Shown here piece after piece: positions 17,523-24,688 of a stretch of 32,496 nt of DNA. The DNA is from Phycisphaerales bacterium (GTDB taxonomy: Bacteria; Planctomycetota; Phycisphaerae; Phycisphaerales; UBA1924). Position 1 is the first letter of the stretch; the number at the start of each line of letters is the position of its first letter. Both the position numbers and the translations under genes were made by a program. The stretch covers positions 1 to 32,496 of the forward strand of contig CANHCQ010000032.1 of assembly GCA_947459215.1 (NCBI GenBank), read 5' to 3'. The notes beneath the pieces were generated by a model that was not told the origin of the DNA, did no database searches, and saw only the letters and a list, made by a program, of their open reading frames with translations.

Positions 17523-17553
17523 ACGGCCCCGCCCACGCGGGGCCGTTTTCTTT
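17523..17553 (+). terminator. fusA rho-independent terminator
   Basis: A 10-bp perfect stem (ACGGCCCCGC / GCGGGGCCGT) with loop CCAC, followed by TTTTCTTT, 25 bases after the fusA stop. Confidence 0.9.
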
Positions 17554-17595
17554 CCCTCGTGCGCCCTTATCCGCGGGTGCGGCGCCGTGCACCGG

Positions 17596-17618
17596 GGGCG
17601 GGGCCTTCTAGGCCCCGC
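17596..17618. repeat. GC-rich hairpin element (REP-like)
   Basis: A perfect 10-bp inverted repeat GGCGGGGCCT / AGGCCCCGCC with loop TCT. The left arm and loop recur in the imperfect hairpin near 14979. No U-run follows and a good terminator already lies upstream, so it looks like a dispersed palindrome rather than a terminator. Confidence 0.65.
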
Positions 17619-17643
17619 CGACTTTCGTCCCTACCTCGGGTGC

Positions 17644-17673
17644 CACTGCCTGCCGACTCGGCGGCAGGCAGTG
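17644..17673. repeat. Second hairpin element (REP-like)
   Basis: A perfect 12-bp inverted repeat CACTGCCTGCCG / CGGCAGGCAGTG with a 6-base loop, only 25 bases from the previous hairpin and unrelated to it in sequence. The pairing of two palindromes resembles composite extragenic palindromic elements. Confidence 0.65.
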
Positions 17674-17789
17674 CGAGCGTCTTGATAGCGCAGTGAATAC
17701 TTGAAGCTCCACACGCCGCCGCGAACGCAAGAAGATGCTGCAAGAGAACTCGAACAAGAGTCCTGCGCGACTTGTGGTATCCTGAGACG

Positions 17790-18494
17790 ATGAAAAACCG
17801 CAAGAAGTTCAGCACGCTCGAATCGCTTGCGGTTCTCTTTGCATTGCCAGGGCTCCTGTTCGGCGGCATCGTCGTGAAGGTCACGATCTGGCGACTTCCC
17901 GGATGGGATAACTCGATGGCCGTCGTTATTCCGTACGGGCTGCTTTCGCTTGGACTCGCTTCGTGTTTCTTGGTCACCGCGGTTATTGCTCGCCTTCGAT
18001 GGCGCTGGTTTGTAGCAATCGCCTTGCTCTGGGGCACGATGGCCGCGATCGTTTTGGGTCCCGATTACGTTTCAGCCGCACGCACGCGTGACCCGCGAAT
18101 CGTGTCGATCGAGCTCCGCCGAATCGATGTCCTTGACTCAGCGCTCACGCGTCCGTTGCTGTTCGTTCGAGCCGATGAAGTTGAGCGAACCGCTGAGCAG
18201 GTGGCGAACTACGGACCCGAATGGGACCGGCTCTTCACGGTCGGCGACGGCGCCCTCTCATGTCTGTCGCAATTGCTTGGTCGCGAGCCAGCGACGATGT
18301 CCGATGGGGATGAACGTGTTCTGGAGGTCGTTGTGTTCAACGAGGTATGGGAGTCTCGCGTTGACATCCGCCGGTCGCGTGTGATGGAAGTCATTGACGC
18401 GATGTCACGTTGTGTTGATGGACCTGCGCGGGAGCGAGTGCTCGCGCTCGGTGCGGCCATTCAATCGAGTCAGCAAAAGGACCCTGGCAAGTAG
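17790..18494 (+). CDS. Hypothetical membrane-anchored protein with atypical codon use
   Basis: 234 residues from the ATG at 17790 (GAG a few bases upstream; a TTG six codons earlier is possible). Three hydrophobic segments lie in the first ~95 residues (LAVLFALPGLLFGGIVVKV; MAVVIPYGLLSLGLASCFLVTAVIA; WFVAIALLWGTMAAIVLG), then a ~140-residue soluble part with charged helices. No family was recognised. Third codon positions use far more A/T than every neighbour, so the gene may have been acquired recently or be weakly selected. It sits between palindromic elements on the left and a 7-bp repeat on the right. Confidence 0.65.
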   Translation: MKNRKKFSTLESLAVLFALPGLLFGGIVVKVTIWRLPGWDNSMAVVIPYGLLSLGLASCFLVTAVIARLRWRWFVAIALLWGTMAAIVLGPDYVSAARTRDPRIVSIELRRIDVLDSALTRPLLFVRADEVERTAEQVANYGPEWDRLFTVGDGALSCLSQLLGREPATMSDGDERVLEVVVFNEVWESRVDIRRSRVMEVIDAMSRCVDGPARERVLALGAAIQSSQQKDPGK

Positions 18495-18623
18495 ATGGCC
18501 CTGGGTCGGGCAGCGCGGTTTCCTGGGAGTTCGATGTCGCGGAGGAATGGCGATCGATGAGCATTGGGGCTGTACTTTCTGGCTCAAAGCAGCCAAGCAG
18601 TGGCACCCCAAACGACGTCTTCA

Positions 18624-18658
18624 ACATCCGCCATCCCACATCCGAAATCCGACATCGA
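18624..18658. repeat. 7-bp period repeat downstream of anmK
   Basis: Five consecutive 7-base units close to ACATCCG (ACATCCG, CCATCCC, ACATCCG, AAATCCG, ACATCGA) end two bases before the anmK stop codon. On the minus strand it reads as CGGATGT/CGGATTT-type repeats. Confidence 0.7.
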
Positions 18659-18660
18659 GC

Positions 18661-19803
18661 TCACCCCGCCCAAGCCCCACTGATCGGCGCCACACCAACC
18701 CCCGTTACCGCCGGCAGCGTGATAGCCACCCGATCCTCGCACAGCGCTCCCAGCACCGCGAACTCAATCGCCTCCCGGTGCGTCGCCGCGATCCCGAAGT
18801 CGTCGATCAGCCGCACCTGCCCGCCGGAACCCTTGCCGTGCCGCGCGATCGCCGCTGCCAACGCGTTGTTCCGTGCGCCACCTCCCGCCAGCAGCACCGT
18901 CTCCAGCCCGCGCAGCGATTCCGCGATCACCCGCCCGATCGCCTCGCACGCCGTCGCCGCAGCGTCCTCACCGCCGAGCGATGCACGCGTCTGTTCCACC
19001 CACGCGAAAGACTCATCACCCGAGCCCAGGCTTCGCCCCTGCTCCGACGGCCGGATCATCGCCACAAGCTGCTCGCACGCCGCCGCATCTACGCGCCCCG
19101 CCGCCGCCCGAGCACCATCCGCATCGAACGCAACCCCGAGCCGCTCCCGCGCAATCCGATCCAGAAGCTGATTACACACGCACACATCGCCGCCCTGAAT
19201 CGTGCCCAGCCGATCCGCGAGCGACTTCCCGCCAGCCGCCGGCACCGCCGTGAAGTTCGCAAAGCCACCAAGATTGACGACCGCAAACCCGCTCGCCAAC
19301 CCACCCACAAAGTCCGGCCGCGACCCCAAGAGCACCGCATCCGCGATCGGCGTGATCGGCGCTCCCTGCCCACCCGCCGCCAGATCCGCGCCCCGCAAGT
19401 CATACACCACCCGCGCGCCAACCCGCTGCACGACCGGCCACGGGTTCAAGAGCTGCCAGCTCACCGGCGGCTTGTGAAACACCGTCTGCCCGTGCACGCA
19501 CACCAGATCCGCCCGCTCACCGGCCAGCAGTTCCGCAATCGCTTCCGCGTGCAGCACGCCAAAGTCATGCGCCAGCGTCGCAACCGCCCCCGCCGTCATC
19601 GCAGCCCCATCCGCGAACGCCCGCAGCGGCTGCTGCAGTGCCCCAAGCTCCCGCGTCCCCAGCCGCAGCACGCGGCACTGCATCTCCAGCCCCGTGCCCC
19701 GAACTTCCACGAGCGCGACATCGAGCCCGTCAATGCTGGTACCGGTCATGCAACCGACAACGCGGCGGACCCGCTCCGTGCTTGCGCCCGCGCCGCCGCT
19801 CAT
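18661..19803 (-). CDS. anmK: Anhydro-N-acetylmuramic acid kinase
   Basis: 380 residues (E. coli AnmK is about 370). It opens with VVGCMTGTSIDGLDVALVE, the ATP-phosphate loop of the family (usually MSGTSxDGxD). HGQTVFHKPP, WQLLNPWPVV, YDLRGADLAAGGQGAPITPIADAVLL, VVNLGGFANFT and LLAGGGARNNALAAAIA are further AnmK landmarks. The enzyme hydrolyses and phosphorylates 1,6-anhydro-MurNAc to MurNAc-6-phosphate in the cytoplasm during peptidoglycan recycling. Its ATG overlaps the GH20 stop by four bases (ATGA), which indicates translational coupling. MurQ, the next step, is not in the window. Last gene of the operon. Confidence 0.95.
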   Translation of the reverse strand: MSGGAGASTERVRRVVGCMTGTSIDGLDVALVEVRGTGLEMQCRVLRLGTRELGALQQPLRAFADGAAMTAGAVATLAHDFGVLHAEAIAELLAGERADLVCVHGQTVFHKPPVSWQLLNPWPVVQRVGARVVYDLRGADLAAGGQGAPITPIADAVLLGSRPDFVGGLASGFAVVNLGGFANFTAVPAAGGKSLADRLGTIQGGDVCVCNQLLDRIARERLGVAFDADGARAAAGRVDAAACEQLVAMIRPSEQGRSLGSGDESFAWVEQTRASLGGEDAAATACEAIGRVIAESLRGLETVLLAGGGARNNALAAAIARHGKGSGGQVRLIDDFGIAATHREAIEFAVLGALCEDRVAITLPAVTGVGVAPISGAWAG

Positions 19804-21677
19804 GCCGGCACATCCTCAAGCGCCTTCTCGTAATGCGCCACGCTGCTCGAAAGCCCGCCCGGCCTCGACCGCAGCGCCCACAGCCGCCGGTGCTCCGCGA
19901 TCATCTCGCTCATCTCCGAGCGCAGCCCCGCAACCTCCACCGTGCCGCGCCGCGCCAGCGCCCGCCAGATCAGAACCTTCGCCGCCCGCGTCGTCTGTGC
20001 ACACTCGTCGCGCAGCAACGGCGAATTCCCGGCGGGCACGCGTTCGCCCAGCCACTTCGCCGCGTCTATCGCCCGCCGCCAGTCCTCGGGTCGCGACGGC
20101 TGGTGTGGCTCGCCCCACGCGATCGTCGAATCCTGCAGGAGCGCCGACGCGTTCTTGATCCGCTTGGGGTTCCCCGCCGCATCCATACCGTGGTACGTCC
20201 GCCGCGCCTCGCGGTCGATGTCGCCCACATCCTCCAGCCACGCCGCGGCGGACAGCGACGCGTCGCCGAACACCTGCAGCGACTCCGCGTTCAGATCAAC
20301 TCCACCCCTCTGCCCCGTCCACGCCGCGTTCAAGCCATCGACCAACCCGTGCAGCGACACCGGCCACTGCTGCCGATGCCCAAGATCGCCCCAGTCGCAC
20401 ATCAACAGCCCCGTCGATTCGTGATCGACCGCCGCCCGGATCGCCGTGTCGATGTTCCCGCGCCGCTCGCTCGTGCGACCGATGATGCTCCGCCACGCGC
20501 TCGTCCCCGGGCACACCCAGAAGTCGCGCCCCGCCCCGTGCAGCACGCGGCCCCACTGATCAAAGTCCGAGTCGGGCTCATAACCCCACGCCAGCGACAA
20601 CAGCTCCGGCGCGATCCGCCCGATCTGCTCCGGGTGCGACAACGCAATATCCGCCCAGAACATCGGCTTGAACCCGTGCTCCTTCACGCACGCCAGCACC
20701 TGGTCGACAAAGTCAAAGTACACCGGCGCCCCGCCCCGTTCGCGGACGAGCTGCTCGCTTCGCCCCTGCCCCACATCGAACGTCTCGTCGCAGTTGATGT
20801 TCACCTGCTTGCTTGAGAAGTGGGGGAGCAATTGCCCCAGCATGTCCCGCACCAGCTCGATGCTCCGCGGGTCCGTCGGGCACAGGCTGAACGGCCCCGG
20901 CCGCGGCCACTCCATGAACTTCCAAACCTTCTCCAGCGAATCAATCTCCGCCATCGACATGTACCGCGGCTTCTTCAGCCACGCCGCCAGATGCCCGAAG
21001 CAGTTCTGATTCGCCACCAGCGTGATGCCCAACTCGCGGCACCAGCCATCGAGCGTGCGGTACTCCTCGCCCGTCATCGGCGACGCATCGCGCCACACTT
21101 CCTCGTGCCCCGCGTACGCGAACGTGTGCTCCGTGTACAACTGCAGGTGATTGCACTTGAGCACCGCCAGCGTGTTCACGATCTCACGCAAATGCTCCAT
21201 CGTCGGCACCCGGTCGCGCGAGATATCCAGCATCACGCCGCGATTCGCCAGCGCCGGCTCATCGCCGATCTGCATCGCCGGCATCACCGATCCGTACTGC
21301 CGCAGAATCTGCCCCAGCGTCGCCGCCCCGTGTCGCAGCCCCGCCGCCGAAGCCGCCCGCAGCACGATGCTCGGCCGGTTGCCGTCCTTGCCGCGTTCCT
21401 GCTTCGGTGCGTCCGGGTTCACATCGATGTGGTAACCCTCATTGCTCCGCCCATCGCCGGCCATGCCGCGATCGAGCGACACCCGGACCACCCCGCCGCT
21501 GGTCCAGGAGACCTTGCCCTCGCCGAAGCCAGCTGCCCGCAGCAGCGGCTCAATATGCACCCGGTGCGGCCCGGCATCGATCGTCAGCGGCGTCGGAAGC
21601 CGCGCAGACCCACCCGTCCGCACAACATCCAGCGGCTTGGGAACGATCAGAGGTGGCAACATCGCGGGATCAGGCAT
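19800..21677 (-). CDS. Glycoside hydrolase family 20 (beta-N-acetylhexosaminidase-like), no signal peptide
   Basis: About 625 residues from the ATG at 21677, which overlaps the symporter stop by eight bases; ATG at 21686 is an equally possible start. An N-terminal beta domain (PLTIDAGPHRVHIEPLLRAAG; ASAAGLRHGAATLGQIL) resembles the GH20b domain. The barrel starts at GVMLDISRDRVPTMEHLREIVNTLAVLKCNHLQLYTEHTFAY. The catalytic Asp-Glu pair is in NINCDETFDVG (near residue 296), the position of the GH20 general acid and substrate-assisting Asp. No start gives a signal peptide, so the enzyme should be cytoplasmic and act on an imported GlcNAc- or GalNAc-containing glycoside. It is between a symporter and anmK, with overlaps on both sides. 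Confidence 0.88.
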   Translation of the reverse strand: MPDPAMLPPLIVPKPLDVVRTGGSARLPTPLTIDAGPHRVHIEPLLRAAGFGEGKVSWTSGGVVRVSLDRGMAGDGRSNEGYHIDVNPDAPKQERGKDGNRPSIVLRAASAAGLRHGAATLGQILRQYGSVMPAMQIGDEPALANRGVMLDISRDRVPTMEHLREIVNTLAVLKCNHLQLYTEHTFAYAGHEEVWRDASPMTGEEYRTLDGWCRELGITLVANQNCFGHLAAWLKKPRYMSMAEIDSLEKVWKFMEWPRPGPFSLCPTDPRSIELVRDMLGQLLPHFSSKQVNINCDETFDVGQGRSEQLVRERGGAPVYFDFVDQVLACVKEHGFKPMFWADIALSHPEQIGRIAPELLSLAWGYEPDSDFDQWGRVLHGAGRDFWVCPGTSAWRSIIGRTSERRGNIDTAIRAAVDHESTGLLMCDWGDLGHRQQWPVSLHGLVDGLNAAWTGQRGGVDLNAESLQVFGDASLSAAAWLEDVGDIDREARRTYHGMDAAGNPKRIKNASALLQDSTIAWGEPHQPSRPEDWRRAIDAAKWLGERVPAGNSPLLRDECAQTTRAAKVLIWRALARRGTVEVAGLRSEMSEMIAEHRRLWALRSRPGGLSSSVAHYEKALEDVPA

Positions 21678-23280
21678 GACGGGCATCGTTGGCGGTCTTC
21701 TTGCTTGAAGAGCACGAACAGCAGACGATGAACGCAAAGAGCGTGGCTGCAACTAAGTGCCAAGGCCATGCGATGGGATCAACCGCCAATTCCGTCGGTC
21801 TCCAACCGTTCAAGACTTCTTCAGCTAGCGAATCAAGGCGCCATTGCAGCAACGAGTACGCTGCGCGTATTGCGACGATCACTCCAAAGCCGCAAATCAG
21901 AGCACCCAGCACGCTCGCCTTGTTCCCCCGCTTGGTAAAGATCGCACACAGGAACACCGCCAGCAGCCCCGCGTACGCGAACGTCATCACGCCGAGTGCA
22001 AACGAAATCAGCGTCTCGCCGCTTCCCTTCTGCCAGAAGACGCACAGGCACGCGAACGCACCGAGGATCACGCCCCACACGCACACGGCCAGCCGACCAA
22101 CCTTCAGATAGTGCTTCTCGTCCCGATCCTTCACGTACCGCTGGTACACATCGTTCACAAACGTCGCGCCCATCGCGTTGAGCGCGGAGTTGAACGAGCC
22201 CAGACCCGCCGCGAAGAGACCCGCCATCATCACGCCCGCCATCCCGCTGGGCATGTGATCCAGAATGAACCGCACGAACACCTCGCTCGATTTCTCCGGA
22301 GCCGCCGCCGCGTTCGCGCCCATCAGGTCCGGCCGCGTGTAGAACACCCAAAGCAACAGCCCGATGCACAGGAACAGCAACTGCATCGGCAGGTTCAGCA
22401 GGATCGCGACGATGACCGACTGGCTGCCCTTCACCGCCGACTTGCAGGTGAGCATCCGCTGGGCCAGGTCATGATCCGTGCCGTACGACGCGATACCCAG
22501 GAGCACAAAGCCCGTGATCGCCGTGAGAAGCGTGTACACGACGTGCGGGTCGCCATCGAGCCGCAGGATCGTCATCTTCGCGCTGCCGTCCGGCGCCTTC
22601 GCGCCCGCGAGCGCGTTCCACACCTCGCCGATCGGCGCGGGAATCTTGGTCAGCAGCACGATCACCGCCGCCGCTGCCGCCCCCACAAAGATCGCCGCCT
22701 GGATCACGTCCGTGTAGATGATGCTCCGGATGCCGCCCACCAGCGTGTACAGCACACCGACCACCGTCAGCGCCACAATCGCGCCGATCAATTGCCAGTC
22801 CTGAGTCTCTTGGAACAGGATCAGCGACAGCGGGATCGCCGCCATGAACAGCCGCGATCCGCTCGCCAGCACCCGCCCGATCATGAACATCCAGCTGCTC
22901 GCCTGCTTGGCCTCGTGCCCGAAGCGGATCTCCAGGAGGTCGTACACGGTCGTCACATTGTGCCGGTAGAACGCCGGGATGAAGAACGCCGCCACGATCA
23001 GCACCGCGATTACGCCGCCGATGTTGGTCGACAGGTACGTCAGGTTCCGCGCGTAACCCTCTTCCGGGCTCCCGATGAACGTCGCCGCCGACGTCGATGT
23101 CGCCAGCACGCTGATCGCCACCGCCCACATCGGCATCTGCCGATTCGCGAGGAAGTACTCCTTCGCCCCCGCCAGCTCCTTGCGGCTGAACCACCACCCC
23201 GTCACCGCGACCAGCGCGAAGTAACCGAGCAGCACGATCCAGTCGAGCGTCGAAAACGTCCTGGCCGCCAGCGTCAGCAT
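21670..23280 (-). CDS. Sodium:solute symporter (SSS family)
   Basis: 536 residues with about 13 hydrophobic segments. The N-terminus (LDWIVLLGYFALVAVTGWWFSRK...AKEYFLANRQMPMWAVAISVLATSTSAATFIGSP) and VGGIRSIIYTDVIQAAIF are hallmarks of the SSS transporters, as is the AGLGSFNSALNAMGATFVNDVYQRYV segment. It takes up a solute with Na+ across the inner membrane. The ATG at 23280 has GGGAG upstream. First gene of an operon with GH20 and anmK, which suggests an amino-sugar or muropeptide-derived disaccharide as the substrate; this is inferred from context. Confidence 0.92.
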   Translation of the reverse strand: MLTLAARTFSTLDWIVLLGYFALVAVTGWWFSRKELAGAKEYFLANRQMPMWAVAISVLATSTSAATFIGSPEEGYARNLTYLSTNIGGVIAVLIVAAFFIPAFYRHNVTTVYDLLEIRFGHEAKQASSWMFMIGRVLASGSRLFMAAIPLSLILFQETQDWQLIGAIVALTVVGVLYTLVGGIRSIIYTDVIQAAIFVGAAAAAVIVLLTKIPAPIGEVWNALAGAKAPDGSAKMTILRLDGDPHVVYTLLTAITGFVLLGIASYGTDHDLAQRMLTCKSAVKGSQSVIVAILLNLPMQLLFLCIGLLLWVFYTRPDLMGANAAAAPEKSSEVFVRFILDHMPSGMAGVMMAGLFAAGLGSFNSALNAMGATFVNDVYQRYVKDRDEKHYLKVGRLAVCVWGVILGAFACLCVFWQKGSGETLISFALGVMTFAYAGLLAVFLCAIFTKRGNKASVLGALICGFGVIVAIRAAYSLLQWRLDSLAEEVLNGWRPTELAVDPIAWPWHLVAATLFAFIVCCSCSSSKKTANDARHA

Positions 23281-23397
23281 CCGTGCGAGGCTCCCAACGC
23301 GGCAATCCCATCACGCCGCGGGGCCGAGGATAGCCGATGCGTCGGGAAGAGTGCGGAGCAACGCCCTCCGGGCCAAAAAAGAAAAAACTCGCACGCG

Positions 23398-23437
23398 TTT
23401 TCCGCCACGGGCGAGTCATAGGAGGAGAGAGACAAGA
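23398..23437. repeat. Direct repeat, copy 1 (~40 bp)
   Basis: Ends in a 26-base block that is identical in copy 2, from CGAGTCATAGGAGG at 23412 to GACAAGA at 23437. The preceding ~14 bases (TTTTCCGCCACGGG) are similar to copy 2. It contains an AGGAGG Shine-Dalgarno-like core on the plus strand. Confidence 0.85.
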
Positions 23438-23490
23438 ACTTGTCGAGTTTGGGCCGTTTCCAACCCGCACTCAGTAAACCCGGCTACGTG

Positions 23491-23530
23491 TTTCCGCCCG
23501 CAGCCGAGTCATAGGAGGAGAGAGACAAGA
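23491..23530. repeat. Direct repeat, copy 2 (~40 bp)
   Basis: The identical 26-base block occupies 23505-23530, exactly 93 bases from copy 1. The upstream half (TGTTTCCGCCCGCAGC) is diverged. The 93-base spacing is a multiple of three; in both copies a GAG-TCA-TAG reading ends in a stop just before AGGAGG. Confidence 0.85.
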
Positions 23531-23653
23531 CACTTCAAACATGCCACGCGTTCTGAGAAGTGCCAACCGTTTGGAAGGTTTATTTTGTGTACGCGGGTCG
23601 GGACGTCGTAAACGCCTGTGAAGACTGGTCTTGCAAGGCGCGCCTCGTCCTAG

Positions 23654-23686
23654 AAAAAACGAAGCCGAGGGGTTTTCCTCGGCTTC
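23654..23686 (-). terminator. Terminator of the superoxide dismutase gene
   Basis: A 10-bp perfect stem GAAGCCGAGG / CCTCGGCTTC with a 6-base loop. On the minus strand it is followed by GTTTTTTC, a good U-run, 28 bases beyond the SOD stop. Confidence 0.92.
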
Positions 23687-23713
23687 AGGACGGCTGGAAT
23701 GGACCGCAAACTG

Positions 23714-24532
23714 TTATCGGACGGCACGCAAGAAAAGGCTCTCGCAGAATCGCCAGTTCACCACGTTGAGGAACGCCGCCACGTAGTCCGCCCGCTTGTT
23801 CTGGTACTTCAGGTAGTACGCGTGCTCCCACACGTCGATGCCCAGCACCGGCTGCGCACCCGTCACCCACATGTCCTGCTGCTTCTCCTGCTGGATCAGC
23901 ACCAGCTGCTTCGACCACGGCTCCACTGCCAGCCAGGCCCAGCCGCCGCCCTCGACCGCCGTCGCCGTCGCCTTGAACTGGGCGACGAACTGCTCGAACG
24001 AACCAAACGACGCGGCAATGGCCTTGGCCAGTTCGCCGCCCGGCGCTCCGCCGCCGCCCTTGCCGGCCGGCGCGAGCATGTTCCAGAAGAGCGCGTGGTT
24101 CACGTGGCCGCTCAGGTGGAACGAAACCTGATTCGCCCAGTGCTTGATCAGCGCCGAATCACCCGCGGCGGTTCGGATCCGGGCTAGCTCCGCGAGCGCC
24201 TTGTTCGCGCCGGAGACGTACGCCGCGTGATGCTTGCCGTGATGGATCTCCATCGTCTGGGCATCAATGTGCGGCTCAAGCGCGTCCTTCGCGTACGGCA
24301 GCGCGGGCAGCACGAACTGCCCCGACGCCTCGTCGAAGATCTTCAGCTCCGACGGTGCCGTGTTGCTCGGGATCACCGCGATCGGCGGCTTGCTGGCGTC
24401 TTTCGGCGGGGGCGAATTGGGTGATGTGATCGACGGCGGCTGCGCCATCGCGAGCGACGGAAGCGATGCAGCGGCGAAGCCGATGGCTGCCAGTGCTTCG
24501 CGGCGATCAACCGACCGGGAAGAGTCGTTCAT
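23714..24532 (-). CDS. Exported Mn/Fe superoxide dismutase, Mn-type features
   Basis: 272 residues from the ATG at 24532, favoured by AAGGAG with 7-base spacing; an ATG two codons earlier is too close to it. The N-terminus DRREALAAIGFAAASLPSLAMA is a twin-arginine-like signal (RRxxL), followed by a ~40-residue Pro-rich linker. The SOD core starts at LPALPYAKDALEPHIDAQTMEIHHGKHH. Metal ligands by family alignment: His97, His146 (HVNHALFW), Asp233 and His237 (DVWEHAYYL). Gly rather than Gln at the position before HVNH, plus Gln219 in QQD, fit the Mn-type second sphere. It converts superoxide to H2O2 and O2, here probably in the periplasm. Own terminator downstream; the terminator of the sulfatase lies upstream, so it is a separate unit. 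Confidence 0.93.
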   Translation of the reverse strand: MNDSSRSVDRREALAAIGFAAASLPSLAMAQPPSITSPNSPPPKDASKPPIAVIPSNTAPSELKIFDEASGQFVLPALPYAKDALEPHIDAQTMEIHHGKHHAAYVSGANKALAELARIRTAAGDSALIKHWANQVSFHLSGHVNHALFWNMLAPAGKGGGGAPGGELAKAIAASFGSFEQFVAQFKATATAVEGGGWAWLAVEPWSKQLVLIQQEKQQDMWVTGAQPVLGIDVWEHAYYLKYQNKRADYVAAFLNVVNWRFCESLFLRAVR

Positions 24533-24616
24533 GAGCATGCTCCTTGATACCGACAGCGTATGACACAGGAAGTGTTCCGGACGCTCCGCTGGAAGTTGCG
24601 GCGAACGACCCGACGA

Positions 24617-24653
24617 CAAAAAGCCGCGAGGCCGACATGTGTCGGCCTCGCGG
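24617..24653 (-). terminator. Terminator after the smaller sulfatase
   Basis: A 14-bp perfect stem CCGCGAGGCCGACA / TGTCGGCCTCGCGG with a 2-base loop, followed on the minus strand by CTTTTTG. It separates the sulfatase unit from the SOD gene. Confidence 0.92.
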
Positions 24654-24688
24654 GAAGAGACTCGAAATTCGGACCCAGCGCAGGTCGA

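Larger units (their letters stand above)
23281..23713. other. 433-base gap with direct repeats and a terminator
   Basis: Between the symporter start and the SOD stop. It holds the likely minus-strand promoter region of the symporter operon, an A-rich run (23375-23387), the two ~40-base direct repeats, a stretch of noticeably lower GC (23530-23660) with possible hairpins (CACTTC/GAAGTG ends at 23531-23562; CGCCT/AGGCG with AAGAC/GTCTT at 23613-23640) and the SOD terminator. No gene was supported. Confidence 0.55.

Noticed and set aside
21844..23421. Long plus-strand open frame (525 codons) opposite the symporter gene
   Set aside because: Composition is Arg/His/Gln-rich and it is antisense to a transporter with clear family motifs; an artefact of GC-rich DNA.
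23398..23530. The two direct repeats as a minimal CRISPR array
   Set aside because: Only two copies, a spacer of more than 50 bases, upstream halves that differ, and no cas genes in the window.
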